A DNA stretch of 64,000 nt, taken from Notamacropus eugenii (taxonomy: Eukaryota > Chordata > Mammalia > Diprotodontia > Macropodidae). The translations under genes were made by a program, and so were the position numbers. The stretch covers positions 94,150,241 to 94,214,240 of the forward strand of contig NC_092879.1 of the NCBI RefSeq assembly GCF_028372415.1, in the 5' to 3' direction. This document shows positions 1 through 11,424 of this stretch, piece after piece (positions within the stretch are counted from its first letter, which is position 1; every line of letters begins with the position of its first letter). The notes below the pieces were generated by a model, which saw nothing but the letters and a program-made list of their open reading frames with translations, was not told where the DNA came from and made no database searches.

Positions 1-1035
1 AGAGCTCCCTTGACTATGCCATCTAGCCACCTCACTATTTAAGAAAGGGTTTGGGATATCGAGGTCTTTGTGCTCAGCTCAGCAAGTCTTCCCCACAGGG
101 TTCTTTTATCCTCTTGGCACCTAAGCCCTGAGGGCAGGTCCCAGCCTCTAATGAGCCCACATCTGCTTCTTGGATTAACCTTGTCCCAGGGGTCCAGGCA
201 TTGGTCCTGAGAGGCAGGGAAGAAGGGAGCCCCACTGGTTTAAAGTTGCTCGGCTTTGCCCTTCACTCAGGCTCCTACCTTTTAGGTCTGTGGCTCCATC
301 TTGACTGGCTCCGGGGCTCTTGGCTTTGACCCATGGTTGTGCCTGTGCACTTGCTGCCTACCATCATCTCATTCCCAAAATTGAAACAGTGGCTTTGCTT
401 GGCTCTGTGCTGGCCTCCATACTAGTAAGTCAAGGTCTAGCTACCATTTGAAGGAACATTGCAGTAAAACGCTGGGTAAAGCAATGAGTCGGCCCTAATG
501 TATGTGTCTGGAAGCACAAATTTTTGTATATGGTAATAGATTTTTCTAAAATGGCATATGATAAAAACCAAAGTGATAACTAGGGTGGGGTAACTAGGGT
601 TTTGCGGTACACCTAAGTTTTGAGTACACTAACATTTAAAACCATGATTTTAAAATATTGAAATGTCTCAGCATTGTTACATTCACATGTTTACTGAACT
701 CTTATTCCTTGAGCAGAATAGAAGCTGTTTTTGTTGGCCATACCCTAATGACTTCATCTTGATAGGTCAACCATGCCCTGCTCCTCCAGGGCTTTAGCCT
801 CAGACCATTCTGGGATCTCTTTGCACAAGACCACTGTCTCTTCCCATGGAGTTGTTGCCTGGTCTCTACCTCAGTCAAAGCCCCAAAGTTGCTAGTTACA
901 ACTCAGTCTAAAAACAGTATGGTTCACATTTTGGTGGAAAATTTGATGTTTTGATTTAATTAAGGTCTTTTGAGAAACTCATCTTCTGATGCTGGAGTGT
1001 TACTGACCTTTGTTAGAGGGTATGCACTTCCCCAA
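1..1035. other. Unassigned intergenic or intronic sequence
   Basis: No reading frame with recognisable domains and no repeat that I can name. Base composition is ordinary for the window. Confidence 0.4.
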
Positions 1036-1039
1036 GACC

Positions 1040-1165
1040 CTCAGAGATTCATATTGTCATCCTCATTTTCCAGATGAGCAGTTGAAAGTAAAAAGCTATT
1101 GTAGGGGTTATCTGAGGTTATCCAGCAATCCAGGTCTGGAATTCAAACTCTTACCCCCGTGGACA
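1040..1165 (-). repeat. MIR/THER-like SINE fragment (weak)
   Basis: Contains a diverged TCATTTTCCAGATGAGCAG, then GAGGTTATCCAGC and GGAATTCAAACTC. This is the order of an antisense tRNA-derived MIR-type core. Confidence 0.35.
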
Positions 1166-1169
1166 GACA

Positions 1170-1780
1170 CACTCCAAAACAGGCCTGCAGATGTTGGGAG
1201 AGGTCCACAAACCCTCTCTCTCTCGTTGGCTTGCCTGAAGAGTTCTGAATTCCCGAGTGAGAGACAAATTCCAGTTTTTACCACAGTGGAAAGTCTGTGA
1301 TGAGAGAACTAGTCAAAGACATTTCCCTTCACAGATCAGTGACATGATAGACCATACACAGCTCTTAGTGAAAGAATTGGAATAGCTTCTGCCAAGGCAA
1401 TAAAATTAGCCGTGTCAAGAGAAGTCTGAATGCTTGTGTAAGTGACCCTGGCTTGAATGCCAAGTCCATCGAAGTAACAGCCCAGCAGGCATTCACTTAA
1501 AGGCCTGATGTTATCTTGGTTGAAAAATGAACAGTTTCAAGGAAATTGTTTTTATGACAAAGTGTGTCATCCTGCCTTTAATTTGTCTCTAGAAACTCTG
1601 ATCTGGTGACCTGTTCCAGTGTGATGTTCTCTTGGCATGCATGCATTTTTCTGACCAACATGCAAATTAAAAATCAGATTCTGCCACCCTGTTGTTACCA
1701 CTTGACCATATCCATTAATATTCATCAAGTATTGCTCTAGCCCTTTCAAATAAATTCAAAATGGATTAGGATCTTAGATT
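1170..1780. other. Unassigned sequence
   Basis: Short random frames only; nothing recognised. Confidence 0.4.
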
Positions 1781-1784
1781 TTGA

Positions 1785-1950
1785 TATGGAAAAGGTCTTA
1801 GAGGTCATCTGGACCAATCCTCTCATTTTACTGATGAGGAAACTGAGACCTAGAAGGGAGAAGGGACTTGCCTAAGATCACACAGAAGATAAGTGGGAGA
1901 GGCAGGCTTTGAATCCATGACTTGTGATTCTAAATCCAATATTTTTGCCG
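1785..1950 (-). repeat. MIR/THER-type SINE, antisense
   Basis: Shows TTTTACTGATGAGGAAACTG, GGGACTTGCCTAAGATCACA and GGCAGGCTTTGAATCC. These are the antisense MIR core and the tRNA-derived B-box end. Confidence 0.75.
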
Positions 1951-2119
1951 TAGCAATCAGGTGTAAATGCAGGGAGAAGCAGTAGAGACCAGAGGCATAG
2001 ATTTGGAAAGGAGGTTTACCTTTAAAGAGGGGATGATGGTGACCTTTTTTGGTCACAGAACAAAACTTTGCCTAATGCCAAGGTGAGTACCTCTCACCAG
2101 GAGAATGACAGAACAAATT

Positions 2120-3350
2120 TTGCTACGTTTATATAAGATAATATTGCTGTGCCATTAAACAACCAGAAGTATGAAGAACTCGGAAACATCGGAAGATTTA
2201 TTTGAACTGATGCAGCGTGAAGTAAGCAAAACTGGAACCTTGCACATGACAGTGCATCTCCTCATGATATGATCTGCCCCCTCATTCCCTTGGCCCAAGT
2301 GTCACATCTTCAGGAGGCCTTTTGTAGTACACTGGATCCTACTCCCTTCCATCAACTTTGTACGTAGTGTGTTTGGTCTTTTCTCTGTTGTCTCCTCCAT
2401 CAGCTCCCTGAGGCCAGGGACTGACTTGCATTTTGTATTTGTACCCCCAGGGTGTAGCACAGTGCCTGGCACATAGTGATCTCTTAATAAATGCTAGTTG
2501 ACTGACTGAGAAAGAAATAAGCAGAGCCAGGAAAACAATATCAACACTGACTACAATAATGTCAATGAATAAAACATTAGTGAAGCTGAGTCCAGTGACT
2601 ATAATCACCAATCTTTGTTCCAGAGAAAAGCTGAGCAAACATGCCTCTCTCCTTTCCTTAGAGAAGTGGGAGCCTATGGGTACAGAACGCTGCACATGCA
2701 GTCAGATATGTCTGCGAAGTCATTTGGTTTTCCTTAGCTACTTTCCTTTGTTATAAGAAATGGCTGATTGAGTGAGGGGTTAGGAGAGGCATATAATAGG
2801 AAATTACTGTGGTATAAAAATAAAAGCCATCTGTAAAACTTTGATGTAAAAAAAGAGCAATGGCCATCCACAGCAGAGGTATCCAATGCCCCAGGGCTAT
2901 TGCGTACAACTCTCCCCCCAACACACAGAACCTCATGAAAATGTAATGGGGAAATACTTAACTAAGCATTTAACAAATTAAACATTTATCAAAATAACAA
3001 TCAAACAAAAATACGAAAGAAGATAGATGATATCACATTTTCAAAATAAGTCAGTATACATACTTAAGGACAGATTAGTGGCCCCATTTCTGTTTGAGTT
3101 TGATGCTACTGCTCTAGAGGACCAACTTCCCTCCTCTTGCTGGTAAGGTGGTAGACTGCAGGTGTGGGATGGTACATATGCCATTTGATTTGCTAGCCAT
3201 GGTAGGGTTTGTTTTGTTTAATTGTTTTTCTTGGTTACAAAGAAGTATTGGGGATCAGGGCTTAGGGGGTGGTATTGGAATGGGACAGCTGTTTGTTGTT
3301 GTCATTTTTAACAACACTGAAATATTTTTTATAAATGAGGAGAAAGCTAT
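2120..3350 (+). mobile_element. Old L1 3' fragment, interrupted by an L2-type piece
   Basis: At 2120-2245 the plus strand reads as a decayed L1 ORF2 C-terminus (GATTTATTTGAACTGATGCA, GAAGTAAGCAAAACTGG). The motif resumes at 2511 (AAATAAGCAGAGCCAGGAAA, then AACAATATCAACACTG). The tail around 3180-3340 (GGTAGGGTTTGTTTTG onward) resembles an old L1 3' end. The gap 2246-2510 is an L2-type 3' end. Many stops and indels. Confidence 0.5.
2246..2510 (+). mobile_element. L2-type LINE 3' end inserted in an old L1
   Basis: Contains TCAGCTCCCTGAGGCCAGGG, then CAGTGCCTGGCACATAGTGA and TTAATAAATGCTAGTTGACTGACTGA, the typical L2 3' terminus. Related motifs on both sides (GAAGTAAGCAAAACTGG and AAATAAGCAGAGCCAGG) suggest it split the L1. 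Confidence 0.7.
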
Positions 3351-3379
3351 GATGGTGTTTTCTTTTTAAGTAATTTTTT

Positions 3380-3560
3380 AAGTAATTGTCCAAATTATCC
3401 TGTGATGTAGGAACTACATATAGAATTCTCTCCAATTTGAAGAGGAGAGAACTGAAGCTCAGGATGGTGAATCCAGAGTAATGAACCTAATAAGTGGCAC
3501 AGGAGGGATATGAACCCAGGCCTTCTGACTCCAAGCCCAGCTCTTTCTATTAGGTCGTAA
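3380..3560 (-). repeat. MIR/THER-type SINE, antisense
   Basis: Contains AGAGAACTGAAGCTCAGGATG, ATAAGTGGCACAGGAGGGAT and GAACCCAGGCCTTCTGACTCC, an antisense MIR pattern. A short AAT microsatellite follows at 3580-3612. Confidence 0.6.
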
Positions 3561-4084
3561 GAAAGATTCATATTTCTGAAATAATAATAATAACAGTAGT
3601 TATTATTATTTTGATTACTCTACAACTCAGGAGCCTATTGGGCCAGCAGGGACTCTTGGGCAGATACAAATGCTATTCCACATTTCTCTCTTTTGAAAGA
3701 CAAAGTGAGCGGGACTTTGAAAATGCTCAGTACAAAGTCCTCAGGGCAATTTGAAGGACATGCAGAATCTGTGACAATTCCAAGGACCTGAAATAGGACG
3801 CCCTGGCATGTTTTCAAACTTCATTGATTCATCAATTAAGCAGCAAAGTTTCCTTTAAAGGAAACTAAATTGGACCAGGGGCCCTAATTGGCAACTCCAG
3901 CAATTAAGAGCCAGTTGTTGGCACTTCCTCAGCTTGCTGCGACCTGCCATATCATTAACAAAAGCCATACGTAGTACTTTAATGAAGGAACATTAAGGAT
4001 AACTGAAATCCTCTGGTGATGGCTCAAGTGGGGTGAAGGTGACTCCACCTTCCTGCTGGCTCCAGCTCACTTTGAGTCCAGAGA

Positions 4085-4400
4085 ATTAGTTCAATTCAAT
4101 TCAATTTGTCGTTGTTTGTCCTTTGTTCTTGAAGAGGACCATGACATCAGGGAGGCGATGCTGTGGCATGCAAGTGAATTGAATTTAAGTGAGGGAGGGC
4201 TGTGCAAAATCACCAGCCTCACTTTCTCCTCCACAGCTATCTGGGTCCAGTGGTGAGATAGAGATGAGGATGACTGGAGATGGCCCAGGATGAAGTGGGA
4301 AACCTTGACCTTTTTGAGCTAAGAGCTTTCCCAGGTCTCAGTTTGACTGAGGCAACACCCATTCAATGATTAAGACTAAGTAAGAAATGAGGCAAAGAAT
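4085..4400 (-). mobile_element. Mar1/RTE-related 3' end, antisense
   Basis: The sequence CCTTTGTTCTTGAAGAGGACC, GTGAGGGAGGGCTGTGCAAA, TCACCAGCCTCACTTTCTCC matches the Mar1 SINE tail. It extends further than a Mar1 (GTCTCAGTTTGACTGAGGCA), suggesting the parental RTE-type LINE 3' end or a longer SINE. Confidence 0.6.
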
Positions 4401-4835
4401 GGTCTCCATTACATAGTCAAAAAAAATCAATCTGGGAGGAGAGGGGAAGACCCTCAGGGTTTCTGGCCAAAATGGATACAATTCCTATTTACATTTACTC
4501 TGAGCCAATCAGGGTCCAAACTATGTCCAAGTGGGACTTGGCCTGGGACCTATTGTTGACCAATGAAAGCCAGAGTGATTTGGGTTTAAGGCAAGGTCCT
4601 GAAGAAAAATAATCTAGCCTGTAAACACCAAGATATCTTGTGAGGTTTCAGAGATCAAAACTTAAATTCAGTTCAAAGAGTTTATTAATCCTTTCCTAAA
4701 AGCCCAGACCTGAGCTGAGGGTTGGAGTTCAAATACAAAAGTGCAAGTCCTTGCTCTTGTAGGTGAGGAGAAGGGGGAGAATAATATGTGCATAAATAAG
4801 AAAAGTGAAAGTATACTCAAAGTCAAAAGGAAGTC
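4400..4835. other. Unassigned sequence
   Basis: No named repeat. Two CCAAT-like boxes (near 4505 and 4560) could suit an LTR, but no boundaries are visible. Confidence 0.3.
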
Positions 4836-4839
4836 AGTC

Positions 4840-5075
4840 TGTTCTAGTCAATAAGCATTATTAAGCTCCTACTATGTGCTAGGTACTGTGCTAAGCTCTG
4901 AGGACACAAAAGAGGTAAAAGACAGTCCCTGACCTCAAGGAGCTTACAATCTGATGGGAGAGACAACATACAAACAGTTATGTGTAAACAATATATAGAT
5001 AGGATACACATGAGATAATCAACAGAGGGAATGCTTCTCGGAGAAGGTGAGATTTATCTTGCACTCACCTGCTGG
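4840..5075 (-). mobile_element. L2-type LINE 3' fragment, antisense
   Basis: TTAAGCTCCTACTATGTGCT then GGTACTGTGCTAAGCTCTGA and CAAGGAGCTTACAATCTGAT are the antisense L2 3' end; the homologous pattern recurs at many places in the window. Confidence 0.75.
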
Positions 5076-5084
5076 TGGGGTTGC

Positions 5085-5150
5085 CACACTCCAAACCCTC
5101 CTCCATTCAGCTGCCAAAGTGATTTGCCTAAAGCATGTGAGAAGTAAGGA
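5085..5150 (+). mobile_element. Small L2 RT-region fragment
   Basis: CTCCATTCAGCTGCCAAAGT then GATTTGCCTAAAGCATGTGA matches the sense L2 motif (coding roughly AAKVIFLKH). The same motif appears at 61400-61460. Confidence 0.5.
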
Positions 5151-5159
5151 TGGTTTCCC

Positions 5160-5625
5160 CTAGGGTGGTGGTCACATGAGTGGACTCAAGGATGGATATA
5201 AAAGAGCATCAATGGTGCTATGAATATGCCAGCATAATTCTGAATCACAAAACATAAGAGACTCTCCACATGGAAGACAGAGCCAAAACATTTATTTAAA
5301 CACCAGAAAGCCGAATCTCAACCCCAGAAAGTCAAATCCATCATAACAACAAAGAAATCTACACACAATAACTATGCAAGGGGCACCACTATCCTCAAGC
5401 CTTCTCCCTGCTAGGGTCTTCCCACAAACAAACACTCACAGATGGCTACCTGCTTCCTCTCTCTCCCCCAGCTCTAACTGCTGTGTCCAACTTCCTCTCA
5501 GCTCTACTCTACGCTTCCTGCTCCACCATTTGGCAAGCTCCTCCCATGACAGACTCATGTGCCTCAGGCTTCCATGTTACTCAAGAAGATCACATGGGCC
5601 TGTTAATGGATGGGAAAGATCTTCC
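5160..5625 (-). mobile_element. Solo LTR-like block (endogenous retrovirus type, uncertain)
   Basis: Read on the minus strand, this block has a purine-rich upstream part and an AATAAATG polyadenylation-type signal (TTTATTTAAACACC on plus at 5290-5305). It is followed by ~130 bp of R/U5-like sequence. No gag, pol or env frame and no clear TG...CA ends or duplications were found, so the call rests on composition only. Confidence 0.35.
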
Positions 5626-5629
5626 TATT

Positions 5630-6540
5630 ATGCAAAAAAAAAAATACATTAACTATATAGGGGGTAGAAATTATAAAGCTCAGCAATTGATTTATTATAG
5701 GAGTCAGGGAAGGAGAGGGATGACTTGAGGATAAGTAGTCATGTATTTGAATTCTACCATTCACCCTGGCTCTGGGGGAAACAAGACATTTGTCCAAGTT
5801 ACCTTAGAGACTGGGCTAGCTGCTCCCTCCTATCTGGGACAAGAGATGGAATTTATTAAATCATTTGCCCTTGGGTGCCCATTAGAGGAAGTCTCACTAG
5901 AGTCAGAAGTTTCTTCTCCAGCCCTCCCAGCCTATTTATCTTCATAGTGATTGGTCTATCCTTAAGGGTTTCTTGGCTCAGGTAATATGCCCACTCCACA
6001 TTAGGTCAGTATGTGATCCATGAAATAGCGTCTTGGTTGATGAAGAGTGGTGGATATCTCCTTCTCCTTTGTTCTGTATTTCCAGATGTATCATCTATAA
6101 ATCAACAAGTCTTACTATTACAAATGGCTAGGATGTGAGCATTGCCAGAGATAGAGAAGCAATGCCTCTCCTGCCATACAGTATCTCAAACTGGGATTCA
6201 CTGATCATTTCTTGGCTGCCAGCCTGAGGATGTGACTCCAGAGAGGGACTTCAGACTTTGTCATACTGCCTAGAATATCACCTGCACTTTGGGGGAGAAG
6301 GCAGCACCTGACCTGGGCCTTGCAGGGAGGGAAGGACTAAACCAGGTAGAAATGAGGAACCAGTTGGTGCTAGGAAGAGGCAAAATCCCCTGCTCCATAT
6401 TGAGAACTATTTAAATACTTCTGAGCAAATGACTGATACATAGTAAACTTTGCTACCCAAAGGTGAGGCTCAAGTAATAAATAGTCAGTAAAGAAAACTT
6501 TGCAACTCAAATTTGCTAAATGGTTAAATAGCAACCATGT
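5630..6540. other. Unassigned sequence
   Basis: No recognisable frames; possible faint antisense L2 near 6270-6340. Confidence 0.35.
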
Positions 6541-6544
6541 TTTT

Positions 6545-6930
6545 TTTTTTTAAAAAAAGAAAAGCCTCATGGTAACCTTGAAAGATACCTCAGTAATGTC
6601 CTTGGCAAAGAAGTACCATCTGGTCCATGTTTCCACTTTGGGAGATGCGTGGTGGAAAGGTGTATGCTGTGCTTTTTCAATGATGACAGCACCCGCGCTG
6701 GAACCCTGTGCCTGTTCTGTCACCTGCTCAGGGAGCTCACACTGTTGACATCTGGGAGTTCTGTCATGTAAGACAGATTGTGATTGTTCCCAGATCTGCT
6801 CAGCAGGCTCACTCCGGAAGTAGCAGCCCCGGATGATTAGCATATGTTGAAGAGGGATAACCAGCTCCCCACTTCTCAAATGCCCCATGTGTGACAGCGA
6901 TTGTGGACCTGCCTGCCTTAAGGTGCACAT
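6545..6930 (-). other. Unidentified 126-codon open frame next to an A-rich tract
   Basis: A 126-codon frame on the minus strand ends (6550) in an A-rich tract (T12 then A7 on plus at 6541-6558), which could be a remnant poly(A) tail. The predicted protein has several Cys and Gln residues, no obvious signal peptide, membrane helix or family motif, and I do not recognise it. It may be a fragment of a processed pseudogene or chance. Confidence 0.25.
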
Positions 6931-6984
6931 TGGTCCCAGAAGCTTCTGCTGCTCTGATTAAACATGTCCAGAGGGAAGCTCGTC

Positions 6985-7600
6985 ATCACCCCTCAAATTT
7001 ATCTCCATACCCAGCCTCTGCCTAGTCACTCAGTCTCGAAACTGTCATCATCTTTGACTCTTTCCTCTCTCCTTCTGATCAGTTGCCAAGCTCTGTCGAT
7101 TCTACCTCCACAACACCTCTCCCATCTGGCCCGAATCCCCACTCATGCAACCACCACCCAAGTCCAGAATCACATAACTTAAGGCCTAAATTTGGAAAAT
7201 GATCTCCTAACTGGTATTAAAAGCCATAACTAGGGCTGGATTCCCAGAGTCTTGTCCCAAGGCAATAAATTTGATAGAACAGTAATGACAGTTACACACT
7301 ATAGCAGAAGAACAAAGACAGACTTTAGCACCTACTGATTTCTCTGGTTTCCTTTAGGTTCCAACTAAAATCTCACTTTCTGCAGGAAGTCATCCCTAAT
7401 CCTTCTTAATTCCAGCGCCTTCCCTCCGTTTATTGTTTCTTATATCTCCTACATATAACTTGCTTTGTATATATTTATGTGCATATTGTCTCCCCCGCTA
7501 GATTGTAAGCTCTTTGAGAGCAGGGCCTCTTTTTTGTATTTCCAGTGCTTAGCACAGTGCCTGGCACACTTAGTAAATGTTTATTGATCGATCGATTTAT
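6985..7600 (+). mobile_element. L2-type LINE 3' part, sense
   Basis: Includes TCATCATCTTTGACTCTTTC and TCTGTCGATTCTACCTCCAC from the L2 coding region. The L2 3' end follows: GCAGGAAGTCATCCCTAATC, AGATTGTAAGCTCTTTGAGA, CAGTGCCTGGCACACTTAGT. The segment between about 7185 and 7330 is poorly matched. Confidence 0.75.
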
Positions 7601-7604
7601 AGAA

Positions 7605-7830
7605 AAATAATTTATTTCAAACAGAAGGTTTCCGGGTGTGTTGTGCTCCCTCCTTGGACAAGCTCCCCCTTCACCCTATGGCCACACTGGAGAAGAGCGT
7701 CTCTGTTTTCCAGGTTCTCTATGTTTCTGGGATCAGTATCATGAAGTGTCTATCCATCCATGCCCTTTCCTGCAAATGAATCTGACTGAAGTAGATGATT
7801 GGAGGGTGTTATTCATGCTTCTTGCCCTAG
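7605..7830. other. Unassigned sequence
   Basis: No repeat or gene recognised between the L2 tail and the L1 tail. Confidence 0.35.
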
Positions 7831-9130
7831 CCACATTTTTTCAATATTTTATTTTTCCTCATTACATGTAAAAACAATTTTTAACATTTGGTTTTTTTTT
7901 AATTTTGAGTTTCAAATTCTCTCCCACCCTCCCTCCTCTTTTCCCTCATTGAAAAGGTAAGCAAATTGATATAGGTTATACATGTGCAATCATGTGAAAC
8001 ATATTTCTTTGTTAATCATGTTATGGGGAAAAAAACAGACCAAAAAAAAAAAAACCAAGAAAAATAAAAAGGTATTCTTCTATCTGCATTCAAACTCTAT
8101 CAGTTCTTCCTCTGGAAGTGGATAGCATTTTTCAACAAAAGTCATTTGAAATTGTCTTAGATCTTTGTATTGCTTAGACTAGCTAAGTTATTCACAGTTG
8201 AACATTGTATAATATTGCGGTTACTGTATATAGTGTTTTTCTAGGTCTTTGTTCACTTTGCATCAATTCAAATAGGTCTTCCCCAGATTTTCTTGAGAGT
8301 ATCCTGCTCATCATTTCTTATAGCATAGTAGTATTCCATCACAATTATATATCGTAACTTGTTCAACTATTCCCCAATTGATAGGCATCCTTTCAATTTC
8401 CAATTCTTTGCCACCACAAAAAGAACTGGTACAAATATTTTTGTACATATATATCCTTTCCCTTTTTCTTTGATCCTTCTGGGATACAGACCTATTAGTG
8501 ATATTGCTGGGTCAGTTGTGCACACTGTTTTATAGCCCTTTGGGCATAGTTTCAAATTGCTCTCCAGAATGGTTGGATCAGTTCACAACTCCACCAACAG
8601 CACATTACTGTCCCAATTTTTCCACATCTCCTCCAATATTTGTCATTTTCCCTTTCTGTCATATTAGCCAATCTGATATATATGAGGTGATAGCTCAGAG
8701 CTGTTTTAATTTGCATTTGTCTGATCAATAGTTATTTAGAGCATTTTTTTATGTGATCATAGATAGGTTTGATTTTTTCTTCTGAAAATTGCCTGTTCAT
8801 ATCCTTTGTTTATCAATTGAGGAATGACTTATATTCTTATAAATTTGACGTGGTCCTCTAAATATTTGAGAAACAAGAACTTTATCAGAGAAACTTGCTG
8901 TAAATCCCTCCTCCCCAGTTTTCTGTTTTCCTTCTAATCTTGGCTGCATTGGTTTTGTGTGTGCAAAACCTTCCTAATTTAATATAATCAAAATTATCCA
9001 TTTTACGTTCCATAATGTTCTCTGTCTCTTGTTTGGTCATAAATTCATGCTTATGATATCACCCTTTAAGTCTAAATCATGTATCCACTTTGACCTTATC
9101 TTGGTATATGGGATAAGGTGTTGGTTTGTG
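7830..9130 (-). mobile_element. 5'-truncated L1 (ORF2 C-terminus and 3' UTR), antisense
   Basis: The minus strand encodes decayed L1 ORF2 C-terminal motifs (FVVAKNWK then GCLSIGE, near 8370-8430). These match a conserved 'KNW...CPS..EWLNK' block of mammalian L1. The 3' UTR and tail lie to the left (7840-8060). Multiple stops make it non-functional. Confidence 0.85.
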
Positions 9131-9149
9131 AAGCTGGACCCAGGAATAA

Positions 9150-9400
9150 AAAGTATTCGTATCAGCTCTTCTGGTTTCCCTGCCTGCAGTCTCTCCTCTC
9201 TCTAATTCAGCCTCCACAAAGGTGCTCAGATAGCTGTCTTAATACACAAAAGGCTGACACTCAAGAAGCCTTAGTGGATCCCTCTTGTGTCTAGAACAAA
9301 ATAGAAACTCTGCAGCTTGTCATTATCAACCTTCTACAACTTTCTTTGAAGTCTCAGCTCACACTGGTCCCCTTCACATACTCTACCAACTATTTACCTC
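9150..9400 (+). mobile_element. L2-type LINE fragment, sense
   Basis: Diverged L2 RT-end sequence: CTGCCTGCAGTCTCTCCTCT, then CTCAAGAAGCCTTAGTGGAT and AACAAAATAGAAACTCTGC. Confidence 0.55.
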
Positions 9401-9640
9401 AGCACACATTTATTAAGTATTTATTATCATGAGCAGGTGCCATGCTAGGTGCTGGTAGTGCCAAGGCAAAAAGGAAAGGGGCCTGCTTTCTAGGACCTTA
9501 CAATCTACTGAAGAACACGGAGAAGCAAGTAGAAGGTGATTTGAAGAGTGAGAGAGAGCTAACAACTGAAAGTTCTTGGAAGCTTCATCGAAGAGATGAC
9601 TCCTGAACTTAGCCTTAAAGTGTAATAAGAATTCTACTTC
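9400..9640 (-). mobile_element. L2-type LINE 3' fragment, antisense
   Basis: CATTTATTAAGTATTTATTA, GTGCCATGCTAGGTGCTGG, AGGACCTTACAATCTACTG follow the antisense L2 order. Confidence 0.65.
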
Positions 9641-9774
9641 TCCATGGGGGTTAGGAAGTGAGGGTGGCAGGCTTGGAGTTAAGATGGGTAACTCTGTCAC
9701 TTCAACTCTTCCTGTTGAAGACCCTCCCTTCAAGGCCCAACTCAGGTAGAAACGTTGAGGCAGTACATTCCAGT

Positions 9775-10015
9775 CAATCAGTTTATCAGAATTTATTAAG
9801 TTCTGATTGAGTGCCAGGCACTGAGATAAAAGAAAGATGAAAATATTGTCCTGCCCTGCAGAACCTCCCATTTGAATGGAGAAGATAATATGCAAACAAA
9901 TATGTACATAAATGATGTATATGGTGTAACTGGAAGGAAATCTGAGAGGAAAAATGCTAGCAACTGAGGCAAAGCATAAAAGACCTCTTGCAAGAGGTGG
10001 GGTTTGGGGCTAGGT
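9775..10015 (-). mobile_element. Second L2-type 3' fragment, antisense
   Basis: TTTATTAAGTTCTGATTGAG then GTGCCAGGCACTGAGAT and AGAACCTCCCATTTGAATGG restart the antisense L2 3' end, so this is a separate insertion from the preceding one. Confidence 0.65.
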
Positions 10016-10274
10016 GTATTGTGTTGCCAAGGTAACAGCCAATGGGCCGTCTCATTTCCCAGTCCTCTCTCCCTTCACAGACTTGGATTCAGCAGAGCCC
10101 CATCTATCCTCCCCCACTATCTACTGCTGTTTATTTCCCCACTCTTGGTGTTAGTCTTATGATGAATGAAAATAACTGCTCCCTCATCACTTAAGATAAA
10201 AAGCTTTATTTCTGATATAACTTCTGAAAATCTGTAAATCAGATTATCAGTCTTTAGGTGAGACAGTAGCAGGA

Positions 10275-10735
10275 TGATTAACAAATATTTATTAAGTACC
10301 TACTATGTGCCAGGCATTGTGCTGGGTGCTGGAAACACAAAGACAAAAGTAAAATAGTCCCTGTCCTTGAGAAATTCATTCCAAGTTGGGGGAATGGCCT
10401 GAGCTAAATGAAGGAACACAGAGGATCCCAGTTTTCCTGAAATATCAAATATTTGAGCGCAAGTGCTAGGGTTGGACATATAAATCAGAGGCAACTTATA
10501 GAGGGCCTTCAATGCCAATGTGAAGTCTTATTTTACCCTAGAGGTGACAGGGAGCTACTGAAGGTTGCAGGAAGGGGAGCATTGACAAGACAGTGACCTG
10601 TACATTAACAACATCCACATAAAAGCTCTTTAGAAGATGGAGTGGAGTGGGAAAAGCTACGAGTTAGGCTATCACTAGTCCAGGAAGAAGTGCCTGAATT
10701 CGATGGGAATCTTTGTGAGTAGACAGAAAGGGACA
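10275..10735 (-). mobile_element. L2-type LINE, antisense, first half (split by CR1/L3)
   Basis: Starts with AAATATTTATTAAGTACCTA, CTATGTGCCAGGCATTGTGC. It continues into the reverse-transcriptase end (TAGAGGTGACAGGGAGCTAC, CTAGTCCAGGAAGAAGTG). It stops near 10735 and resumes at about 11425. Confidence 0.75.
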
Positions 10736-11420
10736 GGTATGAAGTAGTCTCATATTTAGGTTTCAAATAGCAACCTCCATGCAGTGTACAAGTATGGCCT
10801 TTACAGCGACAGAATGGAGAAAACGTGAGTAGATAGAAAACAGTTGGTCTGAAAAAATCTAGGAGTGGCCTGCCAGCTCCATGACACTCAGCAGGGGGAT
10901 GCGGCTGCCAACAAAATGATATTAGGAGAGGCTGAGCTTTCAGAAATGACAAAGTGATCTTCCTGCATCTGGAGGATCACGTTCAATTCTGGGTGCTACA
11001 GTTGGCAAAGGACTTTCATTGATAAACTGAAGAGTATCCAGAGGAGGGACACTAGGATGGGAATGGACCTTGAGTCCATGACTGATAGAAGGAGCTTGGA
11101 GAAAAGAAAAGTCAGGGGAGAACTGCTAGCTGCCTTCAGAGCTGCCATGTGAAAGAGGGAGCAGGCTTGTTCTGCTTGACTGGGGAAGAAGATGCAAGGA
11201 AGCTGATTTTCAACAAAGCAGAGCTTCCTAACAAGCAGAGGCACCCCAAAGGGGCATGTGCTGCCTTAGAATGGGGATGGGTTCCTTTTCCTTGCAGGGC
11301 TTCAAGCATGGTCTGGATGCCCCCTTGATCACCACTGGAGCAATTCCTCTTGTGGATGGGTTATACTAGATGATCACTGGGTTCCCTTTCTACTCTCAAT
11401 TTCTGTGATTTTATGGTTTT
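10735..11420 (+). mobile_element. CR1/L3-type LINE 3' part, sense
   Basis: Sense CR1/L3 motifs: CAGTTGGTCTGAAAAAATCT, then ATCACGTTCAATTCTGGGTG, AAACTGAAGAGTATCCAGAG, CTTGGAGAAAAGAAAAGTC and TACTAGATGATCACTGGGTTC. It ends at ATTTCTGTGATTTTATGG, the usual CR1/L3 terminus. Confidence 0.8.
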
Positions 11421-11424
11421 GAGA

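Noticed and set aside
5160..5625. A complete endogenous retrovirus around the LTR-like block
   Set aside because: No second LTR, primer-binding site or gag/pol/env frames were seen nearby; at most a solo LTR.
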